Below are positions 24,012 through 35,993 of a stretch of DNA of 64,000 bases, one piece after another (position 1 is the first letter of the stretch; each line of letters begins with the position of its first letter). A program made the position numbers and the translations under genes. This stretch comes from Sambucus nigra (taxonomy: Eukaryota; Streptophyta; Magnoliopsida; Dipsacales; Adoxaceae): positions 634,975,217-635,039,216 of the forward strand of contig OX422211.1 in NCBI GenBank assembly GCA_949130495.1. The letters run 5' to 3'. The notes beneath the pieces were generated by a model. The model was not told where the DNA came from. It did no database searches and saw nothing but the letters and a program-made list of their open reading frames with translations.

Positions 24012-25247
24012 TGTAACAACCCGCGTAACTTTGGGCTATTTTAATTGATTTTTGGAAAATGAAGGAAAATAAAGTTTTTTGATAAAATTATTTTTATTGC
24101 TCAAATATGTTGGCTATTATTTTTAAAGGCGGGAATTTCAAACGGTTTAGAAAACGGAGTTAAACGGATTTTAAAATGATTTTTAAATGTTTTTAACTCT
24201 TGAAGTTCTTTTGACTTCCAACTCTTGATTTTTTGCCTTATTTAAAGGAGTCTTTTGGATTCCAACTCTTCATTTCTTTGCACTATAAAAGGGAGTCGTG
24301 GGCAATCCTTTTAACATACTTTTGGCACAAATTTTGGCAAAAAATATATTTTATATTTCTCTTTTTTTTTATACACATTGGCCCTTGAGATTTGTGAGTT
24401 CCAATCCTAGATTAGAGGTGTTCTTGGGGCTATTTTGTTAGAGGTTCTTGGAAGAGCTTTTATAGATCTTTTATGTTGATCTTGAGGATGTGATCATTGG
24501 TTTCTCATTAAGGTTTGAGGTATGGGGTTTTACACAATATGCTCCTTAAATCTCGCGAGTGTAATTCTCTTTGAATTCTTGTTAATTGAACTCATATTTG
24601 AATTGATAAATTCATTGAAATCTGGAAAATAATTGTTGAAATTATTTTGATTCACGTGGTATCATTATATTGTATTGAGCACGTTGTCATCAGATTTTAA
24701 TATGGCATGGATGTTGGGCACCCGCCAAAATTCCTGTTTCCCGGGCTATGGTTTGATAAAGCATATACGGATGTGGTGAGGCCTGGTGACCCGGTTAAAG
24801 TGTTGTTGAGAAATTATAATGATGAAATGCTATTGATATTTGCATTTTGATTTGAATATTCGTACTCGTGTTGTTACGTTTTATTCATCGCTAACATATA
24901 TTTGTTGAGCATCTTTCCCGTCGTATTGTGTACTTCCACATATTTTCTTTTAGTGGCAGGTTAGCGCGGATTTTGGGGCGCCATGGAGATTGATTTTAGC
25001 GAGGATTGTTTGGGAAAGATTTGTATTATTTTGATGTATAGAGCTTTGGAGATTTGTATTTTTATTCGACTTAGATAATTGTAATTTTAATTCGAGAGAC
25101 TTGTTGTAATTGAAGAGATTGAGATTAGTGGATTTATATTATTGTGGGTTTATTTAGATGCTCTATACCTTGTTTATTAATGGATTTTGGTTAGTTTTAT
25201 CGACAGTAGCGCTCCGTTCGCTCTCCTCGGGCGGGCGGGGTGTTACA
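24012..25247 (+). repeat. LTR 2 of the tandem array
   Basis: 1236 bp, TGTAACAACC to GGTGTTACA, full-length compared with LTR 3 and LTR 4. Confidence 0.92.
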
Positions 25248-25492
25248 AATGGTATCAGAGCTTAGGTATACGACAACCCTCGGGTCTTGGGTTTTGGGTC
25301 TGTTGCGTTTTTGTGGCGCATATTTTTAGAGATAGATTATTTTAGATGATCGTTTCGTGTTAGGCATCTATATTAGAGGTGAGGAATTTATTTTTGGGAA
25401 ACGTGATTTATTTTTGGAGATTATTGGCATGATTTTTGAGAGTTAGGCATTCGGCGAATTTCGAGGGCGAAATTCCATTGTTAGTGGGGAAG

Positions 25493-26730
25493 TGTAACAA
25501 CCCGCGTAACTTTGGGCTATTTTAATTAATTTTTGGAAAATGAAGGAAAATAAAGTTTTTTGATAAAATTATTTTTATTGCTCAAATATGTTGACTATAA
25601 TTTTTAAAGGCGGGAATTTCAAACGGTTTAGAAAACGGAGTTGAACGGATTTTAAAATGATTTTTAAATGTTTTTAACTCTTGAAGTTCTTTTGACTTCC
25701 AATTCTTGATTTATTTGCCTTATTTAAAGGAGTCTTTTGGATTCCAACTCTTCATTTCTTTGCATTATAAAAGGGAGTCGTGGGCAAGCCTTTTAACATA
25801 CTTTTGGCACAAATTTTGGCAGAAAATATATTTTATATTTCTTTTTTTTTTATATACACATTGGCCCTTGAGATTTGTGAGTTCCAATCTTAGATTAGAA
25901 GTGTTCTTGGGGCTATTTTGTTAGAGGTTCTTGAAAGAGCTTTTGTAGATCTTTTGTGTTGATCTTGAGGATGTGATCATTGGTTTCTCATTAAGGTTTG
26001 AGGTATGGGGTTTTACACAATATGCTCCTTAAATCTCGCGAGTGTAATTCTCTTTGAATTCTTGTTAATTGAACTCATATTTGAATTGATAAATTCATTG
26101 AAATCTGGAAAATAATTGTTGAAATTATTTTGATTCATGTGGTATCATTATATTGTATTGAGCACGTTGTCATCAGATTTTAATATGGCACGGATGTTGG
26201 GCACCCGCCAAAATTCCTGTTTCCCGGGCTATGGTTTGATAAAGCATATACGGATGTGGTGAGGCCTGGTGACCCGGTTAAAGTGTTGTTGAGAAATTAT
26301 AATGATGAAATGCTATTGATATTTGCATTTTGATTTGAATATTCGTACTCGTGTTGTTACGTTTTATTCATCGCTAACATATATTTGTTGAGCATCTTTC
26401 CCGTCGTATTGTGTACTTCCCCATATTTTCTTTTAGTGGCAGGTTAGCGCGGATTTTGGGGCGCCATGGAGATTGATTTTAGCGAGGATTGTTTGGGAAA
26501 GATTTGTATTATTTTGATGTATAGAGCTTTGGAGATTTGTATTTTTATTCGAGTTAGATAATTGTAATTTTAATTCGAGAGACTTGTTGTAATTGAAGAG
26601 ATTGAGATTAGTGGATTTATATTATTGAGGGTTTATTTAGATGCTCTATACCTTGTTTATTGATGGATTTTGGTTAGTTTTATCGACAGTAGCGTTCCGT
26701 CCGCTCTCCTCGGGCGGGCGGGGTGTTACA
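25493..26730 (+). repeat. LTR 3 of the tandem array
   Basis: 1238 bp. The 72-codon open frame at 25706 recurs in LTR 4 only because the LTR is repeated; it has no resemblance to any family. Confidence 0.92.
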
Positions 26731-26975
26731 AATGGTATCAGAGCTTAGGTATACGACAACCCTCGGGTCTTGAGTTTTGGGTCTATTGCGTTTTTGTGGC
26801 GCATATTTTTGTAGATAGATTATTTTAGATGATCGTTTCGTGTTAGGCATCTAGATTAGAGGTGAGGAATTTATTTTTGGGAGACGTGATTTATTTTTGG
26901 AGATTATTGGCATGATTTTTTAGAGTTAGGCATTCGGCGAATTTCGAGGGCGAAATTCCATTGTTAGTGGGGAAG

Positions 26976-28212
26976 TGTAACAACCCGCGTAACTTTGGGC
27001 TATTTTAATTAATTTTTGGAAAATGAAGGAAAATAAAGTTTTTTGATAAAATTATTTTTATTGCTCAAATATGTTGGCTATTATTTTTAAAGGCGGGAAT
27101 TTCAAACGGTTTAGAAAACGGAGTTAAACGGATTTTAAAATGATTTTTAAATGTTTTTAACTCTTGAAGTTCTTTTGACTTCCAACTCTTGATTTCTTTG
27201 CCTTATTTAAAGGAGTCTTTTGGATTCCAACTCTTCATTTCTTTGCATTATAAAAGGGAGTCGTGGGCAAGCCTTTTAACATACTTTTGGCACAAATTTT
27301 GGCAGAAAATATATTTTATATTTCTCTTTTTTTTTATATACACATTAGCCTTGAGATTTGTGAGTTCCAATCTTAGATTAGAGGTGTTCTTGGGGCTATT
27401 TTGTTAGAGGTTCTGGGAAGAGATTTTTTAGATCTTTTGTGTTGATCTTGAGGATGTGATCATTGGTTTCTCATTAAGGTTTGAGGTATGGGGTTTTACA
27501 CAATATGCTCCTTAAATCTCGCGAGTGTAATTCTCTTTGAATTCTTGTTAATTGAACTCATATTTGAACTGATAAATTCATTGAAATCTGGAAAATAATT
27601 GTTGAAATTATTTTGATTCATGTGGTATCATTATATTGTATTGAGCACGTTGTCATCAGATTTTAATATGGCACGGACGTTGGGCACCCGCCAAAATTCC
27701 TGTTTCCCGGGCTATGGTTTGATAAAACATATACGGATGTGGTGAGGCCTGGTGACCCGGTTAAAGTGTTGTTGAGAAATTATAATGATGAAATGCTATT
27801 GATATTTGCATTTTGATTTGAATATTCGTACTCGTGTTGTTACGTTTTATTCATCGCTAACATATATTTGTTGAGCATCTTTTCCGTCGTATTGTGTACT
27901 TTCCCATATTTTTTTTAGTGGCAGGTTAGCGCGGATTTTGGGGCGCCATGGAGATTGATTTTAACGAGGATTGTTTGGGAAAGATTTGTATTATTTTGAT
28001 GTATAGAGCTTTGTAGATTTGTATTTTTATTCGAGTTAGATAATTATAATTTTAATTTGAGAGACTTGTTGTAATTGAAGAGATTGAGATTAGTGGATTT
28101 ATATTATTGTAGGTTTATTTAGATGCGCTATACCTTGTTTATTGATGAATTTTGGTTAGTTTTATCGACAGTAGCGCTTCGTTCGCTCTCCCCGGGCGGG
28201 CGGGGTGTTACA
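26976..28212 (+). repeat. LTR 4 of the tandem array
   Basis: 1237 bp, ending directly at the right-hand TSD tttcc. Confidence 0.92.
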
Positions 28213-28218
28213 TTTCCT

Positions 28219-28786
28219 AGGTATACTCGCTCAATATCTAAACGTTCATCTGTAATCCCATTTGTTTAAATTTAATTTTTTTACACTATTGTGTCAATTA
28301 TTAATTATCTAAAATTCCCTTTATAATACCATTTTGTCAAATATTAAAAAAATTATTTATTAATTTTGCTTGCCCTCTTTATGATTTTGCTCGCTTAGCT
28401 ACATTTCGGGCCGATACTATATTGAGTGAGATGCTTCAAAAAATGAATTTAGCTGTGGGGGTAGGGCCACAATATAGAGGACAATCAGTTGCGCTATAAA
28501 ACACAATATTGCACAGCTGAATTCCTCTATATTATAGGCCTACTCCCACTATTAGATTCATTTTCCAAAGCATCTCACCTAACATAGTATCAGGCCCGAA
28601 ATGCAGCTAAGCAAACAAAATCACCTAGAGAACAAGCGAAATTAATAAATAAATTCATTAATATTTGACCAGATAGTAATATAAAATGAATTTTATATTG
28701 CTAATAATTGACACGATAGTGTAAGAAAAATTAAATTTAAATAAATGGGATCACAGACGTAACTATAGATATGAGTGAGTATACCT
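28219..28786. repeat. Long inverted repeat, 264-bp arms and 40-bp loop
   Basis: The arm 28219-28482 is the near reverse complement of 28523-28786. Both outer ends read aggtatactc inward, and the inner ends read atatagagga. Arm identity is roughly four in five by eye, with long exact blocks such as tttatttaaatttaat-like stretches and gcatttcgggcc-like stretches. A transcript would fold into one long hairpin. It begins one base after the TSD of the LTR array, which therefore inserted at its left edge. No element termini or TSD for the hairpin itself were found. Confidence 0.85.
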
Positions 28787-29950
28787 GTCAAACCAAGTCA
28801 CCTACCACAGAAGGAAAAGGATGGACTAGACCCTAATAAGAGATGTGCCCCTACAACTTCACGGAAAAGTCCAACTTATTATTTTATGGCCTTGTTACTT
28901 TGTTAAAAAACGTGGTTGTTTGTATATTTAATTACTAAACATTATGGTAAATATTGTGGTTGTCTCAACTAAACAATGTGGTTGTTAATAAATGTGTTTG
29001 TTGGTATATTTTAAAATGTGATTGTTTGTACATAACAATCTGCTTGTTATGTAGGTTTTATTACTAAACATTGTTGCATTATTTAAATATAAAGGATTAT
29101 ATGATAAACAACATGCCCGATGGAACTTGAGGCGGGAATATCATCACCCAAATATAATTGGTAAGGTTTGTAATTTAAAAGATGTTGATACTAAGGGAAC
29201 ATTGCATGATTGAGCACCATGACATATCCCGCCTACAAATAGAGGAACTTGAGATCACTGCATGAAAATCAAGACCCACTAAAACCATAAAATTAATAAG
29301 GAACTTGAGATAACTCAAAACCATGAGATTACAAATGCATTTCAAATCACCGGATGAAACCCACGACCCCCTCAAATCGTGGTATGAGACAACGACCAAC
29401 CCAACCCGTGGTATGTGTTACTACCGTTATTGCATACCGTGGTAAAAAAATTACAAGTGACCCACGACAAGTTGCCAACCTAAATCGTGACATGCATTTC
29501 CACGGCCAACACAAAGCGTGTTAATTAAACCACGATCAAGAGAGTTACGACCTAAGTTAGTCGTTAAACTTGACTTACCACGGCGCAGTTAAGCCGTGAT
29601 ATATCACATTCTATGATTACGGGTGACCGTAGGAAGTCAGACACGGCCAACCTAAATCCTTACATTCATGCCACGGCCAACCAAAACCATGTTAATTAAC
29701 CCACGATCAAGAGAGTTACGACATAAGTTAGTCGTTAATTTGACTTTACCACGACCAAGTTAAGTTGCGGTATACCATCTTATACGGTTACAGGTGACCG
29801 TGGGAAGTCTTAACAGTTTTTATTTTTATTTTTTGGGGGGCTTCTTTTCTAAACATTTCTTGATGCGTAAAAATTAAATATAATAAGTCCAATATGGGAG
29901 TGCAATCCAAACTTTAAGCATCCTTTGGAGAATGAGGGTTTTGAAGTTTT
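28787..29950. other. Spacer with dispersed cacgg/ccgtg motifs
   Basis: No gene is recognised. Between about 29400 and 29820 short motifs (ccacggccaac, acgatcaagagagttacga, taagtcgt-like) recur, including two near-copies of an about 180-bp stretch (29460-29640 and 29640-29815). Similar motifs at 22190-22450 face the opposite way. They may be subterminal repeats of a DNA transposon into which the LTR array later jumped, but no TIRs were seen. Confidence 0.35.
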
Positions 29951-29959
29951 TGGAGGATT

Positions 29960-31080
29960 TTGACTGAGGTTGTCAACAAGAGCATTGGGGACTTCATTCG
30001 TTGTTTGGTTACAGAGACTCCACGCCGATGGGATGTTATCATCGCACAGGTATAGCTTAACTTTAATGTCATCAACTACTCTATTGGTCTCTCTAAATAC
30101 AATAATATTTTGGGAGCCTCCCCATCCACACCACTGGACTTAGTTGACCTCCATCCCACGATCCAGGCCAACCCAACCGTCATTGTGTTTGTCACCCGAT
30201 TGGCTGCCATACACGCCGATGTCTGCTCCAACCTGCAGTGCATGTCTACATCTTATAAAGATCATACTGACACCTAGGGGTGGCAAAACGGGTCAATGAT
30301 TCTTGTTATCACATAACCCGGTATGACACAATACGATAAAAATCTAAAAAACCCGAACACGATACGACATGGTAGCATATTTTGTTTCTTTAACCCGAAC
30401 ACGACACGTTAAAAACACGACATAACACGATAAGTAAATATGGTTTGATTTGATACGATTAGACCCTACCCGACACGACTGGACACGATTAGACCATTCA
30501 CTGAGGAAATTAAAAAAAATGGGTCTAAATAGTGGGTTGATAATGGGTATAAATAGAGTCAATAATGGGTCTATATAGGGTTTATACTGTGTCCTTAATT
30601 GGATCACTATCGTGTACTTATCGGCTCAATTTCGTGGCAGAAATTGGACACAAACACGACACGACCCGATGGCGGGTCCAAAAACCCAGACCCGAACACA
30701 CCCGAGCATGAAAGACCGTGTTAATTTCGTGTCAATTTTATTTTGTCACGCGTCGTGTTATTGTTTCGTTCCCAAAATTGCCAATTATACTGATGCCCGT
30801 AAACGTGTCATGTTTTTCCAGCCCGTTGATTTAGTCATGGTCTACCTCTAGAAGGCTCGCGTCTAGGGCAAAGGGCACAAGCTACATATGCTATGTTTTG
30901 GACCGTTCTTCGTGATTCGAAGTTAAGGGGATAATGCCTATGAAATTGTCTTGCCCACTGAGTTCCGCATGAACCCCGCATTGAACGTGGCCAACCTTTA
31001 TCCCCTTTGAGGCATCCACGTTCCCTTGATACCTCTTCCCCAAGTGGAGGGTTTCCCAATTTGTTCCTACGTTTATCATG
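29960..31080 (+). pseudogene. Gypsy integrase C-terminal relic, plus strand, split by a hAT-like element
   Basis: Frames before the insertion read IGDFIRCLVTETPRRWDVII and STPLDLVDL (29970-30190). After it they read VDLVMVYL, KGHKL, FGPFFV and NAYEIVLPTEFRMNPALNVA (30828-30994), the order expected for the end of a gypsy integrase and its following linker. The reading breaks after TSYKDHTD at 30272 and resumes at DARKRVMF (about 30793), exactly at the ends of the hAT-like element. Stops and frameshifts are many. The adjacent integrase fragment at 31380 is on the other strand. Confidence 0.75.
30277..30790. mobile_element. hAT-like element (TAGGGGTGGCAA family) inside the gypsy relic
   Basis: The left end is TAGGGGTGGCAAAACGGG; the right end near 30790 is a decayed inverse (attgccaattata). 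Flanking 8-mers ctgacacc and ctgatgcc match at 6 of 8. The interior has the family's ACACGACACG-type repeats. Integrase homology on both sides independently supports the boundaries. Confidence 0.7.
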
Positions 31081-31379
31081 TTGAGGGAGTCCTAACATCT
31101 GAGATAGTTTCCTCCTATATTGACGACCGCACTCGTTTCCTCATCAGATGACTTGGCTCACCCGAAATCGAAGATACTTAGATTACAGAGGCAACATTAT
31201 AGTGCATAGATATCGAATTTTACCACCAATACAGATACTACATGATAACTTTTCAGGGAGGGGAGAGCGATGCAGGAGCATACCCGTTGAGGATATTTTT
31301 AACATTTTGTCATTAGATATTTTGAGGCTTTTACATTGATGATGTCACCTATGGGCACCACTATCCCGTGACATCATCC

Positions 31380-32145
31380 TTATAAGTACCCTCTCCACCA
31401 CTCTCTTGTACAATATAAATAGGATGATTCTCTTCCTTGTAACATCGGTTTGAGACTGGAAAGTTGTGGAAAACTAGAGGGTGAATTGAAGCAATCCCCA
31501 TAAGGTCCGCCAAAAATGGTCCCCGAATTGGACATCCTTATCGCACACGAAGCTTCATAGTTTGTCATGTAAGTAGACATCTCATGAAAATAGACGGTGG
31601 CGACATGTGAATCATCAATTTTGTGAGACAAAGGGATGAAGTGTGCCATTTTTGAGAAATAATCGACGATAACAACAAAGATCGAATCATGCCCCCAATA
31701 GACCAGGGAAGTCTGACAATAACATCCATGGGAACATCTTGACATGGGCGATCTTGAATGTGTAAGGGGGTGTATAAATCGGCATTAGAATGTTTACCCT
31801 TGGTCGCTTGACAAGTGTAACACTAGAGAATATAGGTGTTTGTGCCCCATCGCATTAGAGGCCAGTAAAACCTCCCTTTAAGGGTCGAGTGAATACAAGC
31901 AATTCTCATGTGGCTAGTGAGGCCCCGTAATGAACCTCATAAATAATCTTTGCTCGAAGAGAAGAAGCAGGGATGCATATGGAGATAAGAAGGAAAAGGA
32001 AGCCATCCCAGAGTATAAAGTCACCTTGGTCGTCGTTGTGTTGTGAGCACTCAACAAAATTAGGACAAAATGAGTGTCGGAATCATACAAATCTCGCATC
32101 TTCTCAAATCCCAAAACCTGACTTTGTATCACAACTAAAGGTTGA
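31380..32145 (-). pseudogene. Gypsy integrase N-terminal relic, minus strand
   Basis: Reading on the minus strand: a pre-integrase block (QPLVVIQSQVLGFEKMRDLY, about 32145-32080), a cysteine-containing zinc-finger remnant (CVTCQATKGKHSNADLYTP, near 31810-31760), then the catalytic-core start HDSIFVVIVDYFSKMAHFIP at about 31690-31630. Later parts are scrambled. It abuts the solo-LTR-like block at 32146, where homology ends sharply. No open reading of useful length remains. Confidence 0.75.
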
Positions 32146-33384
32146 TGTGACACCCCTCATGTCTTAATCAGGGGTGATCAGTCCTTTACTTGAAGAAACA
32201 TAAATCTCATTTGGTTAATTCTTAGCATCACCGAAAAAATTTAAATTACTAACAACCTATATTAAATTAAGCTCGTGCCAAATTTTATCTTTCATTAACA
32301 TATAACAACATGCGAAAATAAAACAATGTAACTCAAGCACACAATAATGGAAGTTCGAAACATCGCAGGATAAATAGATAAATAATAAATACTGAATAAA
32401 CCATCAGTTCTGAAACTAATATCCAAACTATGAGTCTACAAAATAAAACTGAGTCTAAATACATCGTCTGAACGTAACAACTGAAGAGGCAACACATCCA
32501 AATGAAATGTTGATAAAAAATGCTAATTTAGGAATGAATAATTGAAGCATCTACACAAAGCATGCATGCCTCCACAAGTGTTGCAGCTACGCATCCTTGG
32601 AATGGATTATCAAGTTTGACGTCCCTGTGGTTGGACACAAAAAATGTTTTAAAAATAGATTTGAAATGGATCAGTGCCCAAAACCTTTGAAATCATTTAT
32701 CAAGTATTTAAATCGCAGTTTAAAAAGCAGTTATTAGATACACGCGCTAGTTTCACGCACTCTCCCTTGAGTTCCTCACCTCTCAACTATAGTGCACACC
32801 TAACGTCTCCTATTAAACCCACCTAACTATGTTATCTAGCCTAACTAGACATAATTATAACTAACCATAACAGGTTTAGCTCACGTATACTGCCCATATG
32901 ATATGCTACCGTAAACCAATAATTAATATTAACTGAATATTATGATTGAACCGTTAATTAAGTTTCTCTTACTTTTGTTACTTTTAGATATACACTATTT
33001 ATCTTTTCTCCACCATAAAAGTGAAATAATCACACTTGTATATATATCACATTATTATATATACAACTACAACATCCTTAAAATGACCACCGCAATGTAC
33101 GCATACTCTGCTATCAAGTTCATATACCTCTCGTACCAAATCAAGGACTATTGGTTTGGAATGTCACCTCAGACCATAAATCTAATAACACGCAATGGAG
33201 GCGAGCATAGTTCTAAGCCTCTGGGATACACAGATACCTAACGTATCCAAATGCCATGTCGGTTCCAGTATATACTCACAAATAGTGAGTCACCTTAAGT
33301 TCTATGTTTTGGGGCACACATACAGTCCTCGCTGGAATCGTTAAGGTGGGATCATCCACTATGCGTGACCACCATGATAGTAGG

Positions 33385-34898
33385 TGATGATACGCAAATA
33401 TTACGTATTTCATCCTCCAAACGGACGCATTTCAGTCCCCTCGGGTATCTTATTCCCTATATTTATTCTCGTTAACCAGACAACCTCAGATTTCTACGTT
33501 AACATGTTTTGCAGGGGTTAATTGAGCTTTTATAGGTATTTAGATGCTAAGTGTGAAGTTCGAACGCGTTCCGCTCGATTTTCGTACACGATCGCATGTT
33601 CAAGGGCAATTTAGTCATTTTACAGCTTGGGCACCTGGCCCAACATCTTCAGGGAAGTTGTATCCCTCTTCGTTAACTTCGCATGGACGTGAACGGTGCA
33701 CAATTCTGATTCAGAACGAAGAAGTTACGCCAATTTTAGCGGAGGAGAAAAGCTTGGAAACCAAAATAGCAATGCAGTTTTCTGCCCCTGCTTGATCGAT
33801 GGATCGACGGTTTTGGTCGATCGATCGATCAATCTTGCTCGACAGTGGGATATTTATTCAGCATCGATCGATCGAGCCCAGGGGATCGATCGACTGATCC
33901 CCTATTTTTAGCAGATATTTTGCCATTTTATTTTTTTTCTTATTTTCTTTTTTATTTTAATTCCACTTAGCATAAATACCAATTTGTTTGTAAATAACAT
34001 ATATAAACGATTTTAGGTAGGATAGGTTAGGGTTTTGGAGGTTTGGGAGCTCATTTATTCATTTCTTCTTGGATTGACACCCATTTGGGCTTGTAATTTG
34101 TGCTACCATCTTTCATGTCCATTAATATAGTTGCATTTCATTATTTCTTGCTTTGTAGTGTAATTTCCATGCTTTATAAATTAGGTTTACATGCTTTCAT
34201 TTATTTCTTTCTAGTATAGATTTATCGCGTTTCTTTACCGCTTTATTTATCGCCTTTTTAATATGCTTTCTAGGTAATTTAAATTAGTTTGTGTTTGAAT
34301 GGAACTCACTCGGGTTAAAGCGTTGCTTTGCTTGGTGATAGAGTTTACGGGTCTATTTCGGGTGCATTGTCCTAGTTATTACGCCTAAGAGATTTGACGG
34401 GGCATATCATGTATGTCCCGTGCTTACGACCTTTCGCGCGTAATTTCCGGGATATTTGTTGACGCCAAAATCTTATTAGGCTTTTATGCGGATTTAGGGG
34501 CGTGACAACCCTTGATTAATTAACTGTCGAAACGAGACGCATTTGTAATAACTCGTCGACCCATGTAACCATTTTATACAAATTAACTCGGGCGAGGGAT
34601 ATTCGACGCAACCTATAGTTTTACTGCTTTGTTAATCTAGTTTCATTTCACTCGCCTAGTTAATCATTTCCCTTTTTCGCATCTTTTACCTTTTGTTGTT
34701 ATTTATCTTTTACACTTTTATTTCGAAATATTAAATCTTATAAATTCTAGCATCTCGTCCCTGTGGATTTTCGATACCCGACTCACTGTTGTGCTTGCCC
34801 CGCAAGTGTAGTCGTAATTTAGGTTTGTTCGTATAGTCGCGGTGAGACAGAAAACAACGACTGTGCACTTACACGTGCACACTTCTCGCGCGCTATCA
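33385..34898 (+). repeat. 5' LTR of the LARD
   Basis: 1514 bp, TGATGATACG to GCTATCA. It contains a cluster of tcgatcgatcga repeats at 33795-33901, also present in the 3' LTR. Confidence 0.88.
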
Positions 34899-34901
34899 AA
34901 A

Positions 34902-34919
34902 TGGCTCTGTTGACGGGGA
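34902..34919 (+). other. Primer-binding site, Asp-tRNA type
   Basis: Starts three bases after the LTR end. TGGCTCTGTTGACGGGGA differs at three positions from the Asp-tRNA 3' complement used by plant Athila/Tat elements. Confidence 0.75.
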
Positions 34920-35093
34920 TGAGTTTGTTTTAGACTTTATTTGATTTAGTATTTCATAGTATTTTTTTCCTATTTGTATTATTTGTTAACCTTTTTGCAT
35001 GACTTCCACATTTGAGCACTTAGAAACGCTCGAATTTTCCCCGTGCGCACTTATTTTGTGGAATTCGCCACTTGAGCCATTTTTAGGGTAAGC

Positions 35094-35965
35094 ATGTCTT
35101 ATTCCAATTCTTTCGGTAATCCTTGTTATAATTCTCAAAATTCTCGCAAACCTATGACTTTCGGTGAATACTTAGAATCCCAAAGTATAACAAATTCAAA
35201 TATGACTTTGGCGAGTATAACGAAAGCCAAATTTTGGGTTATTGGAATTTTGATGATGATGATAATGATTTTGGGCCTTTACCTCCTTATAATAGGAATT
35301 TTGAAACGAATTGCAATAGTTTTCAAAATTCCTATCATAACGAGTTTTTATTTAAGTCCGATAGTAATTTTCAAAGTTCCCATTTTCATGCATCCGCACC
35401 TCGACCCATGACATTCGCTGAGGGCTTGCGTATGGATGAAAATGAGAAAATTGAAAATCGTTATCGGGAAGAAAATCGTTCGTGGAAACATGACTTGAAT
35501 TTACTTTTTGAGTCCGAAGATGATTTAGCTTCCGAGACTTTCGAAGTCGAAGAATATTTTGAACCAAATGAGGTACTTTTACCTACTTCGGAACAAACCA
35601 TTCTAGACTTTGCCCATTGCGTAATAAATATTGAAAGCGAGGATGAAAATGACATAATATCTATTTGCAATGAAATGATTTCTTCTTTGGCCCCCAAAGA
35701 AGAACATTTCATTGAAAATGATATTATTTCCTTGGAAACTCAATCTTCATGCGATGATGATTCATCTCATGAGTTTGAATTTCTTTCATCCCCATTTTCA
35801 GTCTCTATTATCACACCGTCACAAGTACCCGATGATTCGGTTTCAAACTTTAATATTTTAAATTTTTTTGCCGATGAGGAGTACTTGTTCAATTCGCCTT
35901 CTACAATCGCATCTTTGCCTTTGCGTGCGCCGCCTCCTATTCCAATTTCAAAATCCTTAGGATAA
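35094..35965 (+). CDS. Unrecognised acidic ORF in the LARD
   Basis: The largest open frame of the element's internal region runs to a TAA at 35965. The 243 residues from about 35234 are rich in Asp, Glu, Ser and Asn, with runs such as FDDDDNDFGPLPPYN, and contain no zinc knuckle, protease or polymerase motif. The frame has no ATG at its start. The natural start may be the ATG at 35094 (MSYSNSFGNPCYN) in another frame, joined by a one-base shift between 35165 and 35235; that upstream part also carries the motif PMTFGE, echoed downstream as PMTFAE. I do not recognise a family. It occupies the place of gag but does not look like a typical one. A shorter ORF (35994-36209) follows. Confidence 0.45.
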
Positions 35966-35993
35966 TATTCGGCTTTTCGGTCCCCACTTATTT

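Larger units (their letters stand above)
22583..28212 (+). mobile_element. Tandem LTR array: four LTRs, three 245-bp internal regions, one TSD
   Basis: Four LTRs (22583-23766, 24012-25247, 25493-26730, 26976-28212) alternate with three internal regions (23767-24011, 25248-25492, 26731-26975) of exactly 245 bp each. Each LTR runs TGTAACAACCCGCG to GGCGGGGTGTTACA. Each internal region begins with an initiator-Met-type PBS (TGGTATCAGAGC, two bases after the LTR) and ends with a purine tract (agtggggaag). The whole array is flanked by one 5-bp TSD, tttcc (22578-22582 and 28213-28217), so it expanded from a single insertion, probably by unequal recombination, or inserted as a concatemer. There is no gag or pol. 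Each LTR has a TATA box (tataaaag, for example 22856). The family also occurs at 45673-48381 and 53275-54714. Confidence 0.92.

Noticed and set aside
25706..25924. 72-codon open frame that recurs at 27189-27407 and, altered, at 45940-46212
   Set aside because: It repeats only because it lies in copies of the same LTR, spans the TATA/leader zone, varies in frame between copies and resembles no family.
22583..28212. Regularly spaced long repeats considered as a satellite or gene cluster
   Set aside because: Unit edges are LTR termini with PBS and PPT and an outer TSD; no gene is present, and the units are not satellite monomers.
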